From Hordeum vulgare subsp. vulgare (lineage: Eukaryota > Streptophyta > Magnoliopsida > Poales > Poaceae), in contig NC_058519.1 in the NCBI RefSeq assembly GCF_904849725.1, positions 186,423,703 through 186,487,702 of the forward strand: DNA of 64,000 nt, in the 5' to 3' direction. Under the pieces are notes generated by a model that saw only the letters and a program-made list of their open reading frames with translations, was not told the DNA's origin and made no database searches. A program made the position numbers and the translations under genes. Below are positions 56,930 through 64,000 of the stretch, one piece after another; within the stretch, counting starts at the first letter, position 1; every line of letters begins with the position of its first letter.

Positions 56930-58306
56930 TGATTGTATTATGTCCTAAGCTAATCACCATACCTACTAAGCAGGAGGAGGAGGAGCACTCAACCACCAGC
57001 CAGGCAGCCAACACAAGGTCACATGCAGGGATGGGGAGGAGCAACCATATGTGCTGTGGCCAGCTCACTCCCCTGCTGAGCTGGCAGACGGACACATGTA
57101 TGGCACCACCAGCTCAGCCAAGGAAGGAATTCCCAGGGAAGAATCTCACACAAGAAAACAGCCACCCCCCAATTGGCTCCCCAGCCAGCCTTTTACCTTG
57201 TTTTTTTTCTTGCTTGCAAGTTGCAACACAACACTGACAAACTCAACTTAATACTCAACTATCACACAGGAGCATGCATGCATGGACTAGAGAGAGAGAG
57301 AAAAGAGGAGGCAAAAACAGAACAAAAAAGAAGCGCTTTAGGTACCCACATCTCCATTAAGTACATTCTTCCAACCTCTGCAGGCATTAGCAGTTGTTTG
57401 CAGCACTTCTCATTCATCACCACAGGTTCGGTCTCATCTGATTTTACACAAGGGGAAAACTGGTGAACTTGTCTCGGTCTTCTTGTCTTTCTCTCTCTCC
57501 CCTCCTCCTCTCTTCACAGGCTCATTTTCACCTCTGGTCTTGGTGCCCTTCTCCTCCCTCTGCCTCTCTCCTCTCCCTCAGCCCAGGAACACCTGCAGAT
57601 TCACAGGAAAAAGCAACAGATTGTTCAGACACTCCTTTTTTACTACTGTATTATTCCAGCTGTAGGCTGGCTTCATTGGTAATTAAGGCGGTGCATAGAG
57701 CTGTGCACAGGTAAACTACTGCCACTGCTGGCTCGAGAAATGGCAACAAAAAGGACTCAAAAGGAGTTCTTTACTTTCCTTCTTTTGGGGTACGGTACTA
57801 CGACTATTTAAAGGTTCATTCACATCAATCATGTGAGGTTTTAGCCATTGGGGAAAACAAAGCGAGCTCTCGAGTCTTGACACCCACCTTTGCTTCTACT
57901 TCTATCATTTCCTAGCTTATGAAGCTATGGACATGCTGTGTTCTCGCGAGGTAGTATGTTGCAGCATCAGCTTTTCTCCAACACTCTACTAGTACAAGCA
58001 GCAGCAGGAAAGAAAAGAGGGCACGAGCCGCAGGCCAGAGAAGGACAGGCAATGAGATGAGACACACATTCTAACATGGGAAAGATAACCATCTTGCAAA
58101 TGAGAAAAGCAACGACCCTGCCTGCCCGGCAGCAAACCAGAAAGGGATTAAGGAGAGGAATTTGGCGTGCGGTTGATTCCTCAACTAGATAGATACACGG
58201 AGTGCTAGGCCGAAAAAACTTTGCTTCAAAAGCAAATAAGACCAGGAGTGCAAGCATCTAATGCTTGCTGCTCTTCTTCTTGCCACTTGCAACACTGCCA
58301 CTTGCC
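56930..58306. other. Intergenic and probable 3' flank of DUF538 gene
   Basis: No coding region supported. A short GA repeat lies at 57289-57302. From about 57960 to 58306 the minus strand may be 3' untranslated sequence of the DUF538 gene, but no polyadenylation signal was confirmed. Confidence 0.35.
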
Positions 58307-58311
58307 TCATC

Positions 58312-59156
58312 CTAATGCACCATCACAAAAATTAGGTTCAGATTAACACAATGATTCCACATTATTTAATAATATGTGTGGCCCCAATTGATCTAGGGTT
58401 TACTCAAGGGAGAGTAACCAGCACTTAACAAAATCACGAGCGCTTGTGCCTGAATCTACCGACACCGAACCATGGCTAACTTAATGAGCTCCAATTGGGT
58501 CACAAGAGGAGGCGAATGTGATTAGATTTGGTACTATAAGTCAGGATTGATGGAACTCTGATTTTTTATAACAATAAATGTGCCTGAAGGACTTCGAATT
58601 CCAGAGCTGAAATCATGGCTTTGATTTCGAACACCAGAGCAAGTTTCCTGCGGATTTATTGTTGTCCCCAAATTCAGCTACTCCATAACTGAAGCCATTA
58701 ATCACCCACCCCTCCGGGAATTACTCCTCAACAAGCTTCCAACCCCAAGAAACATTAAAATTCCAACTTTCCAGCTCCGCCTCACCGAATCAAAGTAGAG
58801 AACAGCCTACTTGCCAACCTGTAACGGACCTCCCTCCACTGACCCAAAGCGATTGTACAATCGAAACGGACGGAATTCCGGATACGAACAATTCTCGCTC
58901 AAGAATCCCGTTTTCTTCTTCCAATCGACTGGGGGAATCCAATGTCTAGCAAGCCGGGGACGCACAGCTGAGCTCAGATGAGAGATTGGGCATGACGAAT
59001 TCGAACGAAAACCTCCGTCGGAACGAAATCTTGGCGCAGAACTGCCTCTGATTGGACGTCGAAATAAACGCCCAGCGAGAAGGGGAACTTCCTACCGACT
59101 ACTAGCAACTTTAGAGAGGAAACAAATCTGAGACATCTCGGAGATGAAAATCTCAC
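58312..59156 (-). other. Candidate intron of the DUF538 gene
   Basis: Minus-strand donor GTGAGA follows CCAG at 59157; a candidate acceptor GTGCATTAG ends at 58312. With these sites the next codon after GGA is TGA (58307-58309), so translation would stop right after the splice. Another acceptor, or reading through the intron to the stop near 59092, is also possible. Confidence 0.35.
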
Positions 59157-59685
59157 CTGGCCTATCCCTCCACCTGGCGGCTTCGACGGCGCCCATACTG
59201 GTGCTGGCTGACGGCTTGCAGTCCGGCGGCTCCTCGAAGAGCGACCTCGAGAGCCTCTTGTGCGCGTAGCCGATGTCGAAGAGGATGACGCCGGAGCCCG
59301 GGTCGGCGACGAGGATGCCCTTCACCGGGAGCCACATGAAGAGCTCCTCCTGAGCCAGCCCCTCGCAGCCGCGGAGCGCGCCGAAGCTGAGATTCCCTCG
59401 CACCACGGTGTCGAAGAAGGCCAGGTCGCCGTTGTCGTACGTCGCGTAGCACGGCGCCGACAGCCGCGCCTCCAGCAGGCCGTTCCCCTCGTCCAGGGTG
59501 TAGGACGCCACGCTGCGCGGGAGCAGCCCGCCGGGGAGACCGTGCGACCGCAGTAGCTTGTGTATCGAGTCGGCGGAGGGCGCCGCGCGGGCGAGCGCGA
59601 GGCGGGGCGGGGCGGCCAGCAGGAGGAGGCACAAGAAGGCTAGGAAGGCAAGCCGGCGGGAAGGGCGAGGTCGTAGCTCGGCCAT
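59157..59685 (-). CDS. DUF538 domain secreted protein, main exon
   Basis: Minus-strand ATG at 59683-59685 begins MAELRPRPSRRLAFLAFLC, a typical signal peptide: basic start, hydrophobic core (LAFLAFLCLLLLAA), cleavage probably near ALARA. The mature part has DUF538 signatures: IHKLLRSHGLPGGLLPRSV, SYTLDEGNGLLEARL, PCYATYDNGDLAFFDTVVRG, LSFGALRGCEGLAQEELFMW, LPVKGILVADPGSGVILFDI and GYAHKRLSRSLFEEPPDCK. The length (about 177 residues) fits the family. DUF538 proteins are plant-specific; their biochemical role is not settled, so none is claimed. The frame is also open upstream to 59901, but that stretch is a CCA repeat and leader-like sequence. The exon ends at CCAG before donor GTGAGA. G+C-rich codon use is normal for grass genes. 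Confidence 0.87.
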
Positions 59686-59702
59686 GGGAGCGGCGGCAGC
59701 GG

Positions 59703-59731
59703 GGTGGTGGTGGTGGTGGTGGTGGTGGTGG
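59703..59731. repeat. (GGT)n microsatellite in the DUF538 5' leader
   Basis: About ten GGT units on the plus strand, CCA on the minus strand, 17 bp upstream of the start codon. Confidence 0.9.
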
Positions 59732-60378
59732 GAACGGGGATGCGGGTGGGGGCGAATGGGAGGACGGACGAGGGGAGGTTTTAAGGGAGCAAGGGGGGAT
59801 TTGAAACTGTGGGAGAAAACGTGTGAAAACATAACAGACTCGGGTAGAAAATTGGGGTGAAATAGCTTTATTTGGAAGATTTCTGTTGAACCTTGTTGCA
59901 TAGCGGCTAGAATATCATTTTTGCCCTTGGCAAATATGGAAACAAGTTAGTCAGGGGTTCCTGTTTTCATTTTTTTCTGGGCACAGGTTTGCCTTACAAC
60001 ACAATAGCGATGATGAAAAATTGAAATTACAAAAATTAACCGTTCGTCCGACCGTTGCTTTATTTGTCGGTTTCGAGCGTCACGAACTCACGACCCGATC
60101 AATTGCGTGTTTTTTTTTGTCAACCTCAATTTCAAAAGTATCGTCGTGTTTCGCGTTACCATCGTGTTTTCTCGCGCATCTTGTCCGGATTGATAGTAGG
60201 ACATATTTTCCCCCACTAACCTCATAGAAATTAAACACTTTTGTGGTTATTTTCTTTCATATTACCATATCAATAACCATGAAAACATAAAATTCAAAGC
60301 TAACTGTTTATGAGTAAGTGGTTGATCACCACACTAATGGTGATGCTTTTCATCCATTTGATGATGCTCCAAAAAGTA
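59732..60378. other. DUF538 upstream region, nothing else recognised
   Basis: The promoter of the minus-strand gene should lie here. CAAATAAAG on the minus strand near 59870 is the only weak TATA candidate; not firm enough to call. Confidence 0.3.
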
Positions 60379-60631
60379 CTCCCTCTGTTTCCAAAAATAA
60401 GGCCTATAATATTTTTCTGAAGTTAACCAGTGCATAGATTGACCCTGTTTATGAAAAATGTCATCAACAACTATAATACTAAATAGACAACATGAAATTA
60501 TATTTTATTGTGTATCATGATATCAACTTGGTATTGTTGTTCTTGGTAGTTTTTTCCTAGAAAGATGATGAAACATTATAGTGTTTGACTTCACATAAAA
60601 AAATACGCCTTCTTTTCTGAAGTAGAGGGAG
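60379..60631. mobile_element. Stowaway MITE
   Basis: Left end CTCCCTCTGTTTCCAAAAAT after TA (60377-60378); right end CTTTTCTGAAGTAGAGGGAG... before TA (60632-60633). The 253-bp interior is A/T-rich and non-coding. Confidence 0.85.
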
Positions 60632-60980
60632 TAATATTTGGTGTTCATAATTTATAACATGGTATTTTAACAATGAACTTCTCAGAACTTAAATGAACCG
60701 ATCATTAATTCATCTATTGGTCTCGAGTGCCAAGCTATTTGTCGATTTGGTCGCACCTGGCCACCATCAAAAGAAATGTGCTCTTTTATAATGCATGATT
60801 CCTTGTATTTTATGTTCTCAACATGGTGCCCATATTTGTTTCTATTTTTGTGTATTTAGAAGTTCTACGTTGCGTTGCAGTTCTTGACCTCGTGGCAAAT
60901 TTGGGAAGAAACTAGTTGGTGAGTTTTATCTTGTTATTGCCATGTTCATATTTATCTCATGACATGTTATTCTTTTTTAT

Positions 60981-61202
60981 GAGGACAATCCTAGTCTTTT
61001 ACCATCTTTTTCCATTGATGATGTTGCTGCACACGATAAGTCCAATGAAATCAGAACTGGGCCAATCACAAGAGCACGTGCAAATCTACTAGAACAACAT
61101 GTGAATTCATTCTTAGTTGAATCTGACATTCGTGTTAACGAGAATTTTATAATGCCTAAGTCTTTCCATGTTTGTATGATCATATTTGAAGAGAAAACAT
61201 GA
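60981..61202 (+). pseudogene. Ty3/gypsy polyprotein C-terminal fragment
   Basis: Reading from 60981 the frame gives EDNPSLLPSFSIDD, then RTGPITRARANLLEQHVNSF and ENFIMPKSFHVCM, ending at TGA 61200-61202. The GPITRARA-LLEQ-VNSFL signature is the C-terminal end of pol in certain grass gypsy elements. No LTR, integrase or PPT is recognised around it, so it is an isolated scrap. The frame itself is unbroken. Confidence 0.5.
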
Positions 61203-61257
61203 TTGGCACGTGGAGATGAAGAAGTGCAACAACAAAATTGCCTACTAATGTCCAATA

Positions 61258-61734
61258 TCAGCAGGTGCACGAGGGAGGAGAGGGAGGCAGGTGCACAACA
61301 TAAAGAGAAGGAAAATCAGCACTAGACTTCGATTGACTAGGAGGTGGATGACAATTGATATACATGCAGAATCCATGCTCGTGCTTCAAATAAGGCATGT
61401 AAATACAATTTGGAAAGCTTAATGCGTGTGCTTTCCAAACCGTATACCCACAACCCCTGATGCACGGAGACCAAGTCAATGTCGTCAAAACAATAAGGCG
61501 GATGTTTTCTTCCAGTTTCCAGATAGAGTCACGTAAGTTGGGTAAGTTAGAGATGTTGGTGATTTCGACATCAACACTAGGATGGACATCCAGGTCCTTT
61601 ATATACCCTTGTAAGTCGTTTCTTTTAGGGCTAGACCATGTTTTGATTAAACCCATACCAGACTCTATTGCTTTAAGCATTGCTCTGAATTCATATTCCT
61701 CTTTGCATAAATCAGGAATATTTATCCACTCCAA
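61258..61734 (-). CDS. Unrecognised 158-aa ORF
   Basis: Minus-strand frame from ATG 61734 (MEWINIPDLCKEEYEFRAML) to a stop at 61258. Middle part has IKDLDVHPSVDVEITNISNL and a Cys/His-containing C-terminal half. I recognise no domain, see no clear promoter, and neighbours are repeat debris. It could be a repeat-derived fragment open by chance. Confidence 0.2.
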   Translation of the reverse strand: MEWINIPDLCKEEYEFRAMLKAIESGMGLIKTWSSPKRNDLQGYIKDLDVHPSVDVEITNISNLPNLRDSIWKLEENIRLIVLTTLTWSPCIRGCGYTVWKAHALSFPNCIYMPYLKHEHGFCMYINCHPPPSQSKSSADFPSLYVVHLPPSPPSCTC

Positions 61735-62690
61735 GTTTGCATCAATCTGGAGTTTTGCTACTGAAATTCAAGTGTAATCTTTCGTTCCACTGGAAATTTG
61801 TAGATTACAAAACCACTTTGTGGTCGGCAGCTACGTGCACAAGTGTGTGGTGTTGTGAACATACATAGGGTTGAAGATCTGTCGCATTGGCAACGAGGCA
61901 ATAATCATAGAGTTCGAGAGTGTCTCACAAGTTATCTAGCAAGTTCATCATTAACACTATCCACTCACTTAGAAGAACAGGCCATCCCTTATCATTTTTG
62001 TTTCCAAGTCAAATACATCATTGTCTGTCATGCTGAGATGGTTACGTTATATGAATGTTGTATTTCTGAGCCATCTCATATGTCAAGTTGATGCAAATGT
62101 GTAAGTCACTTTTTGCATCTATGTTCACTTTTGCAATCCCTTAATTTTCTAAAGTTTTCTTTGGGGGGGGATTCATTCTACTTTTACACTTAGTATTGAA
62201 ATGCAAAGATTTCTTTTGTGTGGAAAAATCTAGAGCAAGATCAACCTACATTTCAAGAACCAATGATGATATGTATCAAAATAAATAAAAAACGGCTAAC
62301 CATGTTGTGAGCACCACCAAAAAAGGGGGTGTTGAAAGGCCATATAGTCCGTGCTCAACGTTTTGGTGTTAATGGCATTATGATTAGAAAATAACTAAGT
62401 TATGAGCTTATTCTTGCTATACACGTCATTGGGCATGGAACATAAACTTGGTTGGCGACCCCCTCAGCTAAAAGGAAAAGGAAGATGGCTCAGATATTTT
62501 CTATGGGTGATTTCGATTTCACCATGAATTGGAGTGTGTGAATGATAAGCACGATAAACCATGCAACCAATATCCCATGTGAGAAAGATCCCAAAACCCA
62601 CCATGTTAGTTGCTACTCGTAATGGTGGGACCCTTGTTAGATAGTCTGACTTATGTGTTTGCTCTATGGAACAGGTCAAATATTCTGATC
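61735..62690. other. No feature recognised
   Basis: A/T-rich intergenic sequence with a run of eight or nine G near 62164. No supported gene or repeat boundary. Confidence 0.35.
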
Positions 62691-63530
62691 TGAGTTGGAC
62701 CATCTAATAGGTCGTACTATCTCAGTAATATCCGACCCATGTCACACCTTCGTAAGAAACATTTGCTTATTAACACGAATGCCTTGGACCCCCACCCAGA
62801 TTGTCTCACACATTACACTGTCTGACTTAGGTAGGATAGTCCGACTTTATCGGGAGATCAATATAACTGGGAATTTTGGGGGACCTACAAATAGGACCCT
62901 TCTTTCCCACGAGCAACAGAGTGAATCCAATAATTTATCCACCATTGTTCTAAAACTAAAACAATTTGAGCCTTTCTATCCATCCATTGCTTCCATCCAT
63001 TGTTGATCTACTACTTCACCAAAGAAAAACTCGAGTTTGTACTATTACTCTTGGGTTTTGTGGGGAACCCTAGATGGTTGATGTTCCACCAGATCTTCCA
63101 AACTGTGTGGTTGTGCCATGGGCTCGTTTGTGAGAGTTTAGAGCTCGCCTAAAGAGCTACCACTAGTGGTTGGGAACTTGGGTATTCACCAATATTCTCG
63201 AGGCTTAGGTGAGACATTCATGGCATGGGGGCATTCCTTCAAGAGTGTGAACTTCAGATTACATATTCAGCTCTATCATTTTACTTTTTTTCTCTAACTC
63301 TAGCTTTATTTGTTGTTATTACTTGATTAGTTAGTTGCATTATGTAGCTTCGTAGCATGTCGTAAGTCATAATCTAGGGTGTGTCACCTAGTTCATATCT
63401 ATATAACTTGCTTTTCTGCACTAGCTTCTAAAAGCAACTAAGAAAATATTAAATTATCTAGTCACCTATTCACCCTGACCCCTTTAGTCGACATTTAGCA
63501 CATCTTTGATCCTATAGTTATCAAGTTATT
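62691..63530 (+). mobile_element. LTR-like remnant (probably Copia-type)
   Basis: Contains GTGGGGAACCCTAGATGG, a block around GTTTGTGAGAGTTTAGAGCT, and CACCTATTCACCCTGACCCC followed by TAGTCGACATTTAG and TTGATCCTATA. This order resembles the 3' half of common Triticeae LTRs that end ...CTATTCACCCCCC...TAGTCGACA...GATCCTACA. No PBS, coding region or left terminus is identified, so limits are approximate. Confidence 0.35.
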
Positions 63531-64000
63531 GACCATGAAATTTTGAAAAAACGAGAATTAAAGATTTTGCGTTAGAATCAGTGATTACCTTACTTATTAG
63601 TTTTGGGAACCACATCATTGGTCAATTATGAGATTTTGTTTACCTTATTTGTCTTTGTTGTGCATGATTTCGTCATGTTTTTCGTGCATGGTTCCCTGTT
63701 TGGTTCTTATAGTGATAGTTTCCTTATACAACATGGAAATTTGGGAAATAAGTGCTTAGTTGTTTTGGTTTTTCTTTATGGCATCGTATTTTACGACATT
63801 TTAACCATTAAATTTGAGAATTAAAGAAGTAACAGTTCATGCCAACTGAATAAACCAATACCGTGATTGTCAATTCTAAACATGAGTCGAATGGGAGAAG
63901 GAAATGCGATATTTTTATTGTAAGGAAGTGGAATTCTAAGAAATGGGGAAATGGGGAACAAAACATCTAACAATAACAAATGTGCTCTCTAGGTGGAAAA
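63531..64000. other. No feature recognised
   Basis: A/T-rich sequence. The 73-codon frame at 63603-63824 is hydrophobic and Phe/Val-rich, without a recognisable domain; not called. Confidence 0.35.

Noticed and set aside
59686..59901. N-terminal extension of the DUF538 frame to 59901
   Set aside because: It would bury the signal peptide behind a poly-His run encoded by a microsatellite; the ATG at 59685 is better.

Overview
This is plant nuclear DNA, almost certainly from a Triticeae grass (wheat, barley or a relative). It is mostly LTR retrotransposons inserted into one another, plus Stowaway MITEs, a PIF/Harbinger element, a LINE and a Helitron. The only gene that looks like an ordinary host gene is a DUF538 gene on the minus strand near 59.2-59.7 kb. 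All work was by eye: family names come from recognised termini, motifs and protein signatures, and no alignment was run.

Layout. 1-8788: 5' part of a minus-strand Athila-type element (here R): start of gag, PBS and 5' LTR. That LTR is split by a complete Sabrina-like element (A, 373-7262, TSD GGAAG), which has no gag or pol but carries one 235-codon ORF. 8789-43626: remains of a forward Athila-type element (X): 3' part of gag-pro, tail, and a 3' LTR in three pieces. Two elements sit inside that LTR. The first is Y (13139-29188, TSD CTTCC/CTGCC), itself split by Z (15656-23665, TSD CTCCT). The second is V (29632-43052, TSD ATATC), a long-LTR chromovirus with gag, protease, RT, RNase H, integrase and chromodomain, all in a decayed frame, plus an extra ORF before gag. 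43627-52370: end of a Copia-type LTR, then an old Athila-type gag-pro module (W) broken by a Helitron (44485-45642) and by a 5'-truncated LINE (48014-51918).

52371-57000: unclassified sequence, a long-TIR MITE, a broken Stowaway, then a Stowaway split by a PIF/Harbinger element (54387-56787, TSD TAA) with an intact two-exon Myb/trihelix-like gene and no transposase. 57000-60400: DUF538 gene (minus) and its flanks. 60379-64000: a Stowaway, a Ty3/gypsy pol C-terminal scrap, an unrecognised minus ORF, and LTR-like debris.

How parts work together. The five Athila-type modules with a visible tail (A, X, Y, Z, W) lack RT, RNase H and integrase where these should lie, so any past movement needed proteins from elsewhere. 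They share a tail architecture: a conserved block just after the protease, a pair of copies of the polypurine-tract motif about 55 bp apart, a purine-rich block, then the real tract. In A, Y and Z the 3' end of the LTR contains decayed copies of the primer-binding site. Order of events, from who interrupts whom: Copia LTR, then X, then R, Y and V into X, then A into R and Z into Y.
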